From assembly GCF_000189635.1 (NCBI RefSeq), contig NW_002476571.1:302692-366691 (forward strand): a stretch of DNA of 64,000 nucleotides, read 5' to 3'. The notes under the pieces are model-generated. The model had not been told where the DNA came from and did no database searches. It was given only the letters and a program-made list of their open reading frames with translations. This document shows, one piece after another, positions 1 to 13,100 of this stretch. The translations under genes were made by a program, and so were the position numbers. How positions within the stretch are numbered: the first letter of the stretch is position 1; every line of letters begins with the position of its first letter. The stretch comes from Tetrahymena thermophila SB210 (lineage: Eukaryota; Ciliophora; Oligohymenophorea; Hymenostomatida; Tetrahymenidae).

Positions 1-538
1 AACTGCTTAAGTTTCAGGTATATAAGATAAAAAAGGACAGGCTAATAGCTAAATGCAAGTGTTCGAAGATGAATCTAAGGAATAACTATTAGATTAAATG
101 CTACACTCATATACGCATTCTCCATCAAGTAAATATTAACTATCTTAACAGTTCGCAATGCATCCTTACTAGAGTAAAAAAAATGGAATGATTTTTTTAA
201 AAAATAAGTGATTAAGTTACTTTATCGTATGGGTTCAAAGAGTATCCAGGCTAGCATTAATAGCATTCAGTAGATGAGCAGTTTGAGCAAAATTTAGAAG
301 CGCAAGAAATGCATTCCATGTTTTAGTTTTCATATTTTCCACTAGGGCAAGATTAGACACAATTATAGCTATCCTGATCAAAATAAAATGGGTATTTACA
401 TCCAAGGCACTCAAAGTTTTTATCGCTAGAGCAATCTTAGCATACCTGGTTACATTAACTAACACCATCTTGTTGACCAAAACAAAGGAAAATTATATTT
501 AGTATTAAGTGAATAGTTATCAAAATCTTCTACTTCAT
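1..538 (-). CDS. G1: 5' exons of a giant cysteine-rich surface protein (runs off the left edge)
   Basis: Read with TAA/TAG as Gln, an ATG at 538-536 opens a signal peptide (MKQKILITIHLILNIIFLCF). A furin-like cysteine-rich module follows, with spaced CxxC pairs and the typical 'CPSGKYEN..CISC' and 'CYQCQPGYSL' motifs. Exon 1 is 538-221 (106 codons). A 52-nt GT...AG intron (220-169) follows, and exon 2 starts at 168 with 'QGCIANCQDSQYLLDGECVYEC' spacing and continues past position 1. The same two exons, with identical intron phase, head G2, G3 and G4, so I infer that the giant body of this gene lies left of the window. The predicted product is extracellular. The ligand or role is unknown. An out-of-frame standard-code ORF at 235-480 is a shadow of this exon. 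Confidence 0.75.
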
Positions 539-1475
539 CAACTTTTAAATATTTTTTAGTGTGCTTGTTTGTTCTTTCTTTTGTTATCAATATTCTTATT
601 TAACAGTTTTACCAAGATAAACAAATCAATTCAAATACAATGAGAAAAATCAACAACTTTTTAAATTATAAAAATAAGATATTACTGATTTAAAAAATAA
701 AAATGCTTTGTTTTATATGTTAAAGAATAAGATATATATTTAAATAGGAACTCTTCCACAATTATTACTAAAAAATTATTACTATAAATAGCAAATATCA
801 TCGCCTAAAAATCTAAACCCCTCCAACAATCACCAAACATTCTATTTCGAAGTTTATTGTTATGAGGGAGTGTGCGAAATCAGTGAGCATAATAACCGAA
901 TTCCTATAATTTAATTTTGAATTGATTTTATGCAAATAATAAGGAAAAGGCCTTTTTTACCCCCCCATGCCCATAAACGCTCCGATTGTATATTCTCTCT
1001 TGAATATTTTTTAAAATTGCAAAGTGCTATACTTTTGTTATTTAAAAGCCTGGTAGATATTTCTTAATCAATTTAATTTTTTTTTATTAAATTCTACTTT
1101 ATAATAGATAAAGAATTCTTTGAAGCTGATCTCTTTAATGAATTCTAAAATTAATAAAAAGTTTTACTGTGCAGGTAGTTGTTAATTTGATTATTCATAA
1201 ATTGGTTTTAGATTTTTTGTTAATAGAAAATTGTATTGCTTCCTTAATAAGGAATCATATTAATAGCCTATTGAAAAAGAAAAATTTAAAATGTAAAATA
1301 ATTTTAATCATTTTATTTTTTTAATACTTAGAAATGAAATCTAAAATTATAAGATAATATTTTGATTGAAAATTGGATATAATAATTAAATGTAATTACA
1401 AATTCAAACTTGATATATATGCTCAAATATTTACTATATAATCTATTTTATGAAGTTGCATTTAATTAAAAAATA
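539..1475. other. 5' flank of G1 and intergenic spacer
   Basis: I see no gene here. The stretch begins with the G1 upstream region. It holds a run of seven C (960-966) and an element at about 838-890 ('cattctatttcgaag' followed by a GC-richer patch) that also occurs about 300 bp upstream of G2 and G3. The rest is AT-rich spacer leading to the decayed C1 gene. Confidence 0.5.
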
Positions 1476-1851
1476 GAGGAGTAAAGCGATAAAAGCTAAG
1501 AAAAAGCTCATCAGGACAAAATTGATCTATTAATAGTTTGAATGTAAGACAGATATCATTAGAATAAGTTGTAACTGTGATATCACCCTTAATAGTGAGG
1601 TCATTAATAAAAGTATTAGCATATATTTTAGAGCAATTTAAATAGGAACTGAAGCACTATTATTAGATGTGCAAAAGATACAATTCAAATAAGCAGGGCT
1701 TCTATGCAAAGGGGTGGCAAAACAATCGGAGTCTTCAAAGCTGAAATGCAACTTAACGAAATTTAAAGATCAGATTAGCTAATGAATATGGAGTTTTAGC
1801 CCATAAAACAGATTTCATTGTAATAATTGTTAATAAGGCGAGGACTTTCAT
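1476..1851 (-). pseudogene. C1: broken small cysteine-rich GPI-anchor-like protein gene
   Basis: An ATG at 1851-1849 starts a short signal-peptide-like stretch (MKVLALLTII...). The frame is soon lost, and the family motifs reappear in other frames: 'SQSDLQISLSCISALKTP', then a 'CIFC'-like block, then 'INDLTIKGDITV'. At least two or three indels separate the pieces, and a TGA ends the starting frame early. The C-terminal hydrophobic stretch can still be recognised near 1480-1510. Intact relatives are C3, C4 and C5. This is a dead copy, judged by alignment to them by eye. Confidence 0.75.
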
Positions 1852-3060
1852 TTTTAATTATTTTTTTAATAAATTTATTTGATATGTATTTTTATTAGTT
1901 AATTAATAATAAATTTTTGATGTCTTCAATAGATTTAAATTAGATTAATTTTAAATTTAGAGTTAAACTTAAATAGTTACAAATTACTTAAAAAAAAGGG
2001 ATGTATTTAAATGGCTCTCAATTTAATTTCATCTAATTTGAAAATTAAGTAAGTAAGAAATAAGCAAAATTAAATTTTTAGAATTTAGATGAGGAATTGT
2101 AACGAAGCAAGAAAAACATTTACAAATTTATAGAAAGTAAAAAAAAAAATTGAAAATCATTGTTAATTTTTATATATATTTTGCAGTTATAGATAAAATT
2201 GATGTCTTTCTTTTATAGACAATAACTACTTTCAAGTAGAAATTAATTTATAGTATGTAAGATAAAAATAATAATCAAAATTTGTATTTAAAAGAAATTT
2301 TTTAACCTCAATTAATTTCAAAATTGTTTAAATAGGTAAACAATAAATAACATTTACTGAAAAATTTTGTCTATTAATTTTAGGAAATAGAAAAAATTGT
2401 AATAGATAGAGTTTGAATTTTAAGAATAAAGTTTTTTAATTAATTAAAGCTTTGATCTCAATTGAAATCAGGTAACTTATTAAAGCACATTTGAGAAGCC
2501 TCAAGTATATCTATTAATTGAATCAAAAATATATATTTACCTAACATTAACTTAAATTTACAAGTAATAAAGTAAGAAATTGAGAGAATGTAAATTTTTG
2601 CTTGTTTCTAATTCAAAATAATATTTAAATAAGTAATTGAAAAAAAATAATTCATATTTAACATTTCATATCTTAAAATTATCATTTTATAGTAATTTTT
2701 TCATAGGTTTAGTAAAAATTTTAATCAAGATTCGTTTATAAAGATTTGATCATTCAAATTTCATCATATTTGAATCTTAAAACTAGAAAAAAGATATTTA
2801 TATAATTTATATATTTATAAAATATTTAAGAAGATCATAAAGAAAATATAATAATTTAATAAAGATGTTCAAATTGTCAGGCTTTTCTTATGATTATAAT
2901 TTACTTAGTAATACCTTTATTAAAGAAGTAATTATAAAATTTTTTAAACTAGAAATTAGTTTGGTATAACTAATAATTTAATTGTACAATTCAATAAAAT
3001 TTCTATTAAAATCATGTCAATCAAAATAAATAATTTAATAATTTTAAACTTTTATAATTA
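1852..3060. repeat. Upstream segment of the C-gene duplication unit
   Basis: There is no gene in this stretch. It carries the two blocks found upstream of every C gene: a proximal block at 2004-2030 ('tatttaaatggctctcaatt') and a distal block at 2438-2476 ('aattaattaaagctttgatc...'). The surrounding AT-rich DNA is also recognisable at 19514-20160, 51595-52760, 55418-56080 and 56766-57900, so the duplicated unit is larger than the gene itself. Confidence 0.6.
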
Positions 3061-3120
3061 ATATATAATGTGAAAAAAAATTGTCTTGTTTTTAAATAAT
3101 TTTATAAAATTAAAAAATAT

Positions 3121-3740
3121 TTATTCTAACCTTTATCTTTTCTCATAAAAAATTAAAATAAATATGTAGTTTGAAAGTACTCTTAATGTGGTTAAATAAA
3201 CCTTAATTTATTTAAATTACTTTTAGTGTATTTTCATTCAAGAAAAACCAAACTTTTAAATATATTGTGATTATAAGTTTCTATAATAAAACATAAGTAA
3301 AATTATATTATCAAAAACAATATAGTCAATAATAGAAATATTAAAAACGCTTGCTAATATTTAAAAAATCATTCATAAATACTTATTTATACTTCAAAAA
3401 AAATACTTTAAAAATGACTTATATACTTTATTTTAAGCACAAAAATTTAATAAAAATTAATAAATATGTCTGTCACCAAAATAGTACCTTTAGAGAGTAT
3501 TTGGATTTTTATATTTTTTTAGTATTTTTTAAATTTCATTTTCCTTGGCTACTTAATAAATAAATTAATTGATTGAAAATCCTACTAATTTTTATATTTT
3601 CTCATAATAAATTTAAAAAAAATATGTAGTTTGAAAGAACACTTAATGCGCTTAAATAGACCATAATTTACTTAAATTATTTTTAGTTTTTTTCATTCAA
3701 GCGAAACTAAAGATTAAATATAAATTGAGATTATAAGTTT
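3121..3740. repeat. R1 dispersed repeat, two adjacent copies
   Basis: Two copies of an AT-rich repeat lie side by side, at about 3121-3260 and 3400-3740. Landmarks in order are 'ttgattgaaaatcc', 'cttttctcataa', 'atatgtagtttgaaag', 'cacttaatgcgcttaaata' and 'gtgtattttcattcaag'. Other copies lie near 16470-16860, 22430-22560, 35590-35800, 36000-36270, 49160-49460 and 53040-53490. Short open frames in these copies are not conserved, so I treat the repeat as non-coding. Confidence 0.6.
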
Positions 3741-3849
3741 TTATAATAATTCTTATGTGAAATTACATTGTCAAATATAAAAGAATTTAGTTAATAATAA
3801 AATAATATTTTTATAAGTTATTATTAAAATAGAAATATTAAAAACACTT

Positions 3850-4140
3850 ATTTAAAATTTAATATGTCTTTTTCACTGCAAAGAGATTTAATCCCTTCAA
3901 TATTTTAAAAATGTTTAAAAGTAAAATAAAATAAATTTAAACATTAAAATAAAATTGATTTTATTTTCAACACTCCAAATAAAAAGAAGTAGAAATAAAT
4001 ATGATTTTAATTTTTTCAAATGTAATTTTGTAAATTCAAAGATAAAATATGTTAAAAACTTATTTATACAAGTAAAAACAATTTAAATAAAAAAAATTAT
4101 TTATTTTTATAGTTATTATTTTTATCTTTTAAGTTTCTTT
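3850..4140. other. 3' flank of G2, conserved among the giant genes
   Basis: This AT-rich stretch follows the G2 stop codon on the minus strand. Similar sequence ('aatatgtctttttcact..aaagaaatttaat') follows G3 (23400-23754), G4 (36430-36867) and G5 (59490-59897). It is probably 3' UTR and downstream spacer that was copied with the gene. I see no coding content. Confidence 0.5.
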
Positions 4141-7100
4141 TCATTTTAGATTTTTATCTAAATTGTGTTTCTCTACTGCTTATTTAAAGGAACTATTTGT
4201 TATTCCTTAGTTAATTATTGGACTTCTAACTTTGAATTAACTTTACTAAGCCAGTTTCGATTGTAAATACCATTTTTGGTTCTTTAAATTTGCTTCAATA
4301 CCAATAACTTACCTTAAAGAGTTTTGAACTATTTTCCATAGATAATTTATTCTTAATAAATTTATCTATTTTTAATAAGTAAGTTAATAAATAGAGTTTG
4401 GAATGAATTTTGATATAAAAACTTAGAATTTTTATAAGATATTTAAGTTATTTTTATCATAAGGAATCGGTCTTTATATTATTAATAAGAGCAAGATTGC
4501 TAAGAAACTCATATTTATGGCAATCAAAATATTTTATAATAGTTATTAAAATAATAGATTGTCTGTAAGTAATATCATTTATATTATGAATATACTTGTT
4601 ATAACTAACTTGCATGATAGTTAATCAATATTATTTAACTACTATCTTTAATAAGGACTTACTTTTATCAAAAATATTAGATAAATAAACATAAATAATA
4701 ATAAGAACTAAGCTTTTAATTATGGTGAAACCCTAATTAAATTTAGAAATATAACAAGAGATGCTCTTGCTTGACTTCTTGTTAAATCCCAATAATAAGA
4801 TTTTACTTTATATTCCTATTGATAAAAAAATTTTATAATAAAAAATAATTTTGTTTTATTAAAAAACTATTTACTTAGTACAAAAGACCATACTTCTTCA
4901 GATAAAGCAAGCTTTACAATTTTTATCTATTTCTGTACAAGATAATATAAAATGATGCAGGAATTAAAAATAACCATATAAAAAGTAGTGGACCTATTAA
5001 AAATAGTAATATTTTAATATGTTATTAAGTGTAGCATACTTCCTGCATTTCAGCAATAATATATAGATTGCCTCCCATATCTCTACAAGATGAAGACTAT
5101 ATCAATACTTTAATTACGGAAGAACTAAAGAATAAGTATATTAATATGAAAGAAGAAATCAAAAATGAAAAGTCATCTATCATCTTAAACAAGTTTGTGA
5201 GGGATTTTACTAACTGGATCAACAAAAATATGGTAATTATTTGGGAATTGATAAATATAACTCTCATAGCATACAAAGGAATTTAGATATCATAGCTACT
5301 AAATATACAATCTAAATTATAAACTGTATGCTATACAGGATCACCACCTCCAACTTCAGCAATAGAAATAAATTATTAAGTCTATATGCCTAAGTTATTT
5401 ATTAATGCTATAAACTATAAATAGTTGATAAGAATTTTGATATAAGAAGAAGAACTACTAATGCTTTGATTTTATAGTAAAATTATTTTAAGCTTTCTCA
5501 AATAAAACCATTCCATTTTTTTTTATATTAATATCAGCTACCTTGAAATTTAGAAGATTAAATAAGCACAAATTATTATCAAAAACAAAAATAGAATTAG
5601 GATAGATTAAGTTGAATTCTGCTTCGAGCATTCTTAGCATTAAATTCCACCATTACTTCTTCCATATTTTGATCCCCAAACAATTCCTTAATAATCACAA
5701 GATTCACAAATGGCTCCTACATGTCCTATTTAGCATCCAAACTTATTTGAAGGGTCTTCTGAGATACAAAATTCTGGATTTATACATTAGTAAATTAAGT
5801 CTGAATTCTAGTTCTTACTCCAATACCCATTTTATAACTGTATGATATTTGAATAACAATTTTTAGTACCTAATGGGCATTTGAGACACTCCAAATTTTC
5901 GAATTAATTTGGATCTTGTAAACAATAATTACCTTTTTAAAAAAAGTTGGCTAGTTTAATTATTTGAAGCATATTTAAGAATATTTGGTAAAAATAGTGT
6001 GTTTTTTATTATTGAGTTAAATTTAAAAAAAATATTATTATTGAAAAGAAGCAATAATAATCAAAATAAAATAGTTAAGATAAAATTTTATGTTATATAA
6101 TTCTTAAAGTATTTTTTTAAAAGTAAATAAAAATATTATAGATAGATAAAATTTTAGATAATCCAATTATTAATTCAGTTTGTTTTATTAAAATATTTAC
6201 TATATATTTTTGAAAACTTTTATTTATTCATAATAAATTATTTGCAATTAATATATCAATAAAGAAGATTTGATCAGCTATTGCAAAAAATATTCTATAA
6301 ATTTTTTAATTTCTTTTATATCTTGAAATCATTACTTAATAAAAGTTAAAAGTTAAAGGCTTTATTAAATAAAAATTTACCTTATAAGCAAGTATAACAT
6401 ATTTTATACTTCTACAAAGTTTGTAAAATTTCTCCTTACTAACACTTCCTAAAGTTAACATCAATAGAGATACTTAGCTCTTGATTTTCGAATTTAAAAG
6501 TTGTGGTATTTAAAATAGGGATAGGACTAACTGTTTTAACTGTGATAGAGGAGTTTGCATTAGGCTGATAAGAATAAGACGCATTAAAAACGAAACCAAA
6601 TGAATCAAAATTATAATTCTATCTGAGATCACCATAAAGCCCAACTTCTTAACTTTATAATTCAAGTAAATAGCTACTAAATTCAATCAGGATATCTTAA
6701 TTTATCTAACTTGTATTTTAAAAAAAACTAACTTCTCTCATTTCTTCATCAATTAATCTCATTATTATAGGTGAAGATGTGCTACCACTTTATAAATTAT
6801 TTAATTAAGCACTTTAGATCTATAAGTCATCTTGCATTTAATTTTTAACATCCAAATAAAAGGGATAGGAACCTATATTTTTTCCATATAATTATGCATA
6901 GTTTTTAATAAAAGAATTTTAATTTTAAATAAGTATCTTTTGGCTCAGATTTGCTTTTTATAAAACATAAGGTTATATGCCTTAATATCTAAAAGCACCT
7001 CCTATTAGAGCAGAATTTTATTTGAAAATATTATCTGTCATGTTTTAAATATCACAATTATTCAACAATAACGCTCCACCTGAGCCTTATTTACAAGAAT

Positions 7101-10100
7101 TTTAAAAGAAAATATTGTCATTAAGCTAAGAAAATATGCTACTGAAGCAATAAATAGCTCCCCCATTTCCTGCCTTTGATTAGTTTTACTAAAATGTGTT
7201 ACCTAAAAAGATTATTTCTGATATTTAGTTTAAATATATAGCTCCTCCATCAAGATAAGATAGGTTCATGATAAAATTGTTATTTTTCATTATTAGACTC
7301 GATATTTATAACAAATAAAAAACACTTCCTATGTTATTTGTTTCTATATTTTTTGAATAAACATTTTAGATAACTATTTAAGGACTTTAAGATATGTAAA
7401 TAAAACTATTTTACTTAAGTTCAACTTTTTAAATTTAGATTGTATCTATAAGAAGGCTTTACCTTACTTAAATTTAAATAACACTAGCTTCTGAATTTAT
7501 GCTAGAGATAGATGTAAAATTAGAATTTGTTATTTATAAATATTAAGCATTGATTAGCATTAGTTGATTTGTTGTTGAAAGAGAGTGCTAATAGTTGTTG
7601 TAGGTTGATATTTTATTTTAAATATTAACTTCATTATCAGTTTTTAAGTCATGTAAATTAATAAATCCTAACATACTTGAATTTTTTATCAGAATATTTG
7701 AGAAATTTGAATTAAGTATACCCTCACATTCTATAATGAAAAATTATTAGCTACTAATTGAGCTATTTTCATAGCTTTCTAATTTAAAATCTGCGAAATA
7801 AAAATCATTAAAAAGTAAAGTTTGATTTACATTAGAAAATTTCATTAAAGAAAGGGGTGAGAGTGAGGTAAATTTAAGAACATTAAATTAGATTTTAATG
7901 AAATTAACTTAAGGGGTTGCTTCAATTTAGAAAATAATACCTTATAAGTCGATATTTTAATTCATTATTATTTCATTTTAAGAAAATTACATGTTGCTAA
8001 TATTAATTGAAGTAACATTAGTTATTTTGAATATTTATACATTTTAAAATATATTCTCTATAAGGTTAGTATTATTTATTTTAAGTAAGTTTACTTATGA
8101 GATATTTATCATTGAGTTTAGTTTAAAATTTGAATGTAAAATATTCTAGTTGATGTTGAAGTTATTTATTGTCAATTAGTTTATATTACTAAATTTAAGT
8201 AGATTCATTATATTATTAAATTAGCAATTATTAAAAGTAATTTTCTGTATTATAACTATATCAATATTTGAGAAAAGTATAATCTATTTGTCAATCTGTT
8301 GAATTTATTCGCCATTAACCACTAAATTTTAGATAAAAAGATGATTGATACTTTCAAATGATAGCTGGTTATTACCAAAATCTGATAATTCTATGTCATT
8401 TAAAAACAGTCTTACTAATTTATTAAATGTTTGATTTCCAAACATGAACTAAGTATTATTTAAGTTTTTAAATGAGATTTTTAAGTTTTATAGTTTCAGC
8501 TCTACAATATTTTAATCTGTACTATTTTGAGTATTTAGATAGATATTATTATTGTTTGTAGCTTAAATGTTCAGTGAGTACTATTTTGTCACAGAGCTAG
8601 AGCTAACAAAAGGATACTTTAAATCTGTTTATTCGCCATTATTTATGTATAAGCTATAAATAATGTTCTAAATTAGAAGTTATTTTAGAGATAATAAATT
8701 CAAATAATCACTTTATTGATTTTTTGTTATTAGATCATTTTAGTCTGTACTTATTTATAACTATGCTGAGCAAATATTATTTAAAAAAGAGCCAATATTT
8801 AGCTCAGCTGTGTATTTTATAGTACTTTCTATAGTTATGATCATCATATCAATAATTAAATACTAAGAATTTAGGAGTTTTAATTATGATGATAAAACCT
8901 TATAATTGTATATTTATAAATAATCAATTAACTAAGGTAAAGAAAAAGGGTTAGCATTATAGAAACTAATTGAATTGTCAAAATATAAAACAAAAATATT
9001 ATTAAATCCAGTGTACTCAATGTCTATTAGTGATTGAGTGCTGTTAAATTGTCTAATTATTTAGAATAATTTGAGGTCTTCTCTTAAATATATACTTACT
9101 TAGTTAAACGAAAGCATAAATATGAATGAGCCTTCCATTTTTAATTTTATACCTGAAGATGGTAAATTCTATTTAATAATTTGCATTTTTATATCATATA
9201 CGTTAGTTCCTACAATTCTATCTGTATAGTAAATCCTTTAATAAAGAGGATCAAAGTAGATTTAAGATTATTGGTTTTAGAAATCTAATTGAGAGACTTA
9301 CAAAATATCTCCTGTCTAAATATCTATTATTTGTATATATTTATTCGTTAATATTATGATGTTCAAAGTATTGTCTATTCTAACAAGGTTTTTAATACTA
9401 TCATTTTATTCTAATTAAATTTAAAATTATTCAATTTTAATTTAAATAGAAAGAGACTAAGAGTTTTAAAATATTATCTTATTCCATAGGTTTTTGTTTT
9501 TTGTTGAGCAGTATATTAAGTAGGAATCATCAATCATAATAAATTGGCCTATTCCTGTTGATATATATGTTAGTATTGAAAGCTATGGATTAGCTAGATT
9601 CTTTTAAAGAGAATATAAAGACTATTTTTAAGTTAAAAAAAGAACTTGGTAATCAGAGTCGCTGATAAAAGTAAGTATTTAAGAATCAAGCAATTAAGAA
9701 AATATAGGAGTAATTCTAGTAGAAGTTATATTATAGATTAAGAGCTAATTAAATATTATTACATAAATTTAAGAATTATTTTTATTGTAATAATTGTAGT
9801 AAAAGTATGAAGGATTTAGTTGATTAAAGTATTTAAAGTCCTTTACTTCACCATTAACTATATTTTTAAGAATTGATTGGCTATTATCAAATAAAATATA
9901 TTGGTTTTAATTAATCTATAATAGATTTGGTATTGTATTATAAGGTAATAATTAATTTTAGTTAAACTCTAAGATAGAGTAATCAAAAACTTTTAAATTC
10001 AAATAATCTGTAACAAATATTTAATTTTTATTAAAGCTAAAGTAAATATCAAATATAGGAAGCTAAAATTAATATTTGCAAATAAAAATGTTAGTATCGT

Positions 10101-13100
10101 AATCAAAGATATATAAAATATTAATTGAGGTTGCAAAAAGTTTTCTCTTATGATGATCCCAAATCAATATTTTTTAGTAAGCATTTGCATCAGTTTATAC
10201 CTTATCTAACTATTTTAATATTTTGTTAAGAAAAAAACATATAAAAATAGAATTTATTAAATAAATTTAATAAAAATAAAAGGATATTATTTAAAAAGTA
10301 AAAAAAAATAAATTAAAAAACTTACTTAAAATGTCTTAACAATTTAATTGGTATCATAAGAAATAATTTCAATTTAATTTTAACTATCAATTAGCATAAC
10401 CAAATTAAGAATTTCATCCACAACTATTTGACTTTGATGATTAAATTAATACTAAAAGTAGATAATTTATATAACCACTTGAGTATTTATGTTATATATT
10501 ATGATAGAATTACTGTAAGAAGAAAATAGCATCACTTTTATTTGATCATAGAAAAAATAAAACTTTTAGTTTAAAAAAAAAGATAAAATTGTTTGTACAA
10601 TTGAAATTTATTTATTTTCATACCTTATACATAATGTCTTCAGAGTTTGTAGTAAATGATGGGAAAGAAGTATCTAACAATTGATATGTATCTAAATTAA
10701 ATATTTTAAAACTTTAACTTGCTTAATCTGCAATAATTATATTGCTACCAATATCATTGTAATATATGGCAAAAGGAAAAAAGTCTTCTGCATATTTAAC
10801 AAACTTATAAATTTATTCTTTTAAAGAGTACACTCTTAAGCTATATTAACTATAAAAGATTATCAACTATTTTTGTCTTTAAATAATAACCCCACAAAAG
10901 GTATCTGAAAAGGCATAGTTGTTACTGATGCAATTTAAAGAAATATCCTAAAAAATGATTTATGAAAAAATATATTAAATTTTTATTTTTAAATTTATAT
11001 ATCTACTTACCTTTAAGTTGAATATGCAATCTTACAAGTTATCTAGAAAAGCCATGTATCCTAATTCTATATCGTATGCAAGATTCATAAATAATATTTA
11101 AGACACGTAATTAAAAAGCTTTTTAATATTTTTTATGTCAAATAAGTAAAGAAAGTAAATGTTAAATAAATTTTTACAATTTCAAAATTAGATGAGCTAA
11201 TTAAAGCAAGACGATATCCAACAACTATTACCATATAATTTTAATATGGATAATAAAATCCTTTATTATCGTGTAAAAGAGAGTACATGTAATTTTAATT
11301 ATTTACACTATCAGGTTGATAGAAATCAATAGCAATTTATGCTATTATCTTTTGGTATTTTACCACTTTTATTTAATCTTTATATATATTTAACTATATA
11401 TCTAACTCATAAAAATTAACAACATATTCGTATGGTGTTACATTTAAAAAATCATTATTTTAATATTCATAGCAAAATATTTATTTTACATCTACCATTT
11501 ACTAAAGCCATTCACTATTACGAGATAAAGGGATTTAAATATCGCTATATTCATTTTCATATTAATCAATTTATGATACCTTTTATTTAAAAAAAATTTT
11601 TTAGAAGTTAACTTAAGCTTAAATATTAGTTTATTTTACCTGTTATAATTAGAGATTTAGATCATCTAAACTAATTATAAGAGAGATCAAGGTATTTATA
11701 AATAGTATCTAATTTTATTTATGTAAAATGTTCTATAAGCCTTACCCATAGTAGTCGTTTTGGTATAGTATGATCTAATTTGTATCTCCATCATAGTATT
11801 ATAAAAAGCCACTATTACTGAGAATAAATACTTTGTTGCCATAAGTAACGAAATGTGCTATGTATGCACCAGTAGGTATTTCCTAGTTTAAAAAAAAATA
11901 TATAATTATTTAAAAATTATATTAAATAATATGATACATATAAAACCTTATTATTTTGAGTAGAGACAATTTAAAGTGTAGTATAAGGATCTAAGCTAAC
12001 GATCTAATAGCTTAAATCTGGAGATATATAATAAGATACAGTTTCTTTTCCATATTAATTAAACATATTATTCTAAAAGTTGTTTAGAAGGCTTATACTC
12101 ATTATTCCATTGTAAAAATCAGAATAATAAATAGTATCTTATTTAAAATTGAAAAACCCTATCTAATGTATACAATAATTACGAAATTGTTTAGAGGTAT
12201 AAACAGGATTTTACTATTTTTAAAAAAATGATTATCTCAATAATTTGAATAAAATAAATATAATTACATCTTTGTAAATATTGTAGATCTTTATTTATTC
12301 ACGGAATAATTTGCCTAAAACTAAGAAAAAAATAATATCACCAGTTTTCTGTGAAACTTAAACGTCATTTGCAATTTATCTTATTGAGAATTTATAGTTG
12401 TATTAGTTGCTTATTTAGTTATAATTAAAAATATGAAGCTGCCTTAAATATGTAGCAATTGCACTGATGTATTTATTATATATATAAACTATCAATGTTT
12501 TTGTACTCTGGATATAAAAAGGTTTTTTAAATTAATATATTTGGTCAGGTGTAATATCTATATGACTAAACTGGTTTTCTAAAAGTATTTCAAAAGTATA
12601 TAAATTCAATTCTCTTACTGTCAAAACACCATTTCTTATTCCAGTAACTATTAGTTTTTCTTCTTCTTATAAAACTATATAGTTATATTAATATGTGGAT
12701 TATTTGTCTGGATAATAAAAATCATCCCAAAAATAAAATGATTTAGCAATCTATCTAGATTCTAAATCATATTAGTAAGCAATTCCATTGCCTTTTAATT
12801 CCAATATTTAATTATTTGTAACAGTATCAAAATAATTAACTGCCGGTGTATTAAATAATAATTAAGTATAGTAATAATTATGTTATTCAGATGAGAAATA
12901 CATTTAACTAGAATTAACAGAGGTTAACTGACTTTAAGTGAGCTCTTAAATTTATATATCTTACATTATTTAGTATAGCAAATATATTTCATCATTATTT
13001 TCAAAAATATCTAAAGAAGTTAATGAGCAAACTAAAGGTTAAGATAATTTAAGAGTGTAAGAAAGACTAAAACTATTTTAGTTAAGGTTAAAAATGTAAA

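Noticed and set aside
235..480. Repeated minus-strand frame MVNKMVLVNVTRYAK... (also near 15.6, 18.4, 34.8 and 48.4 kb)
   Set aside because: It is the wrong frame of the same exon. The adjacent frame starts with a signal peptide and has regularly spaced cysteines when TAA/TAG are read as Gln.
960..966. C-run as a possible telomere-like repeat
   Set aside because: It is a single homopolymer run, not repeats of CCCCAA.
4621..4680. TGA in the frame that reads straight through 4874-4816, as a possible stop for G2
   Set aside because: Splicing GTAAATAG...CAATAG (4874-4816) keeps phase, gives the family sequence 'EYKVKSYYWD', and extends the protein to a conserved TGA at 4141 in all copies.
5068..5286. 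Plus-strand open frame starting MPPISLQDEDYIN
   Set aside because: It is antisense to the membrane-domain exon of G2, whose minus-strand frame is continuous and phase-consistent. Its copies in G3 and G4 are interrupted.
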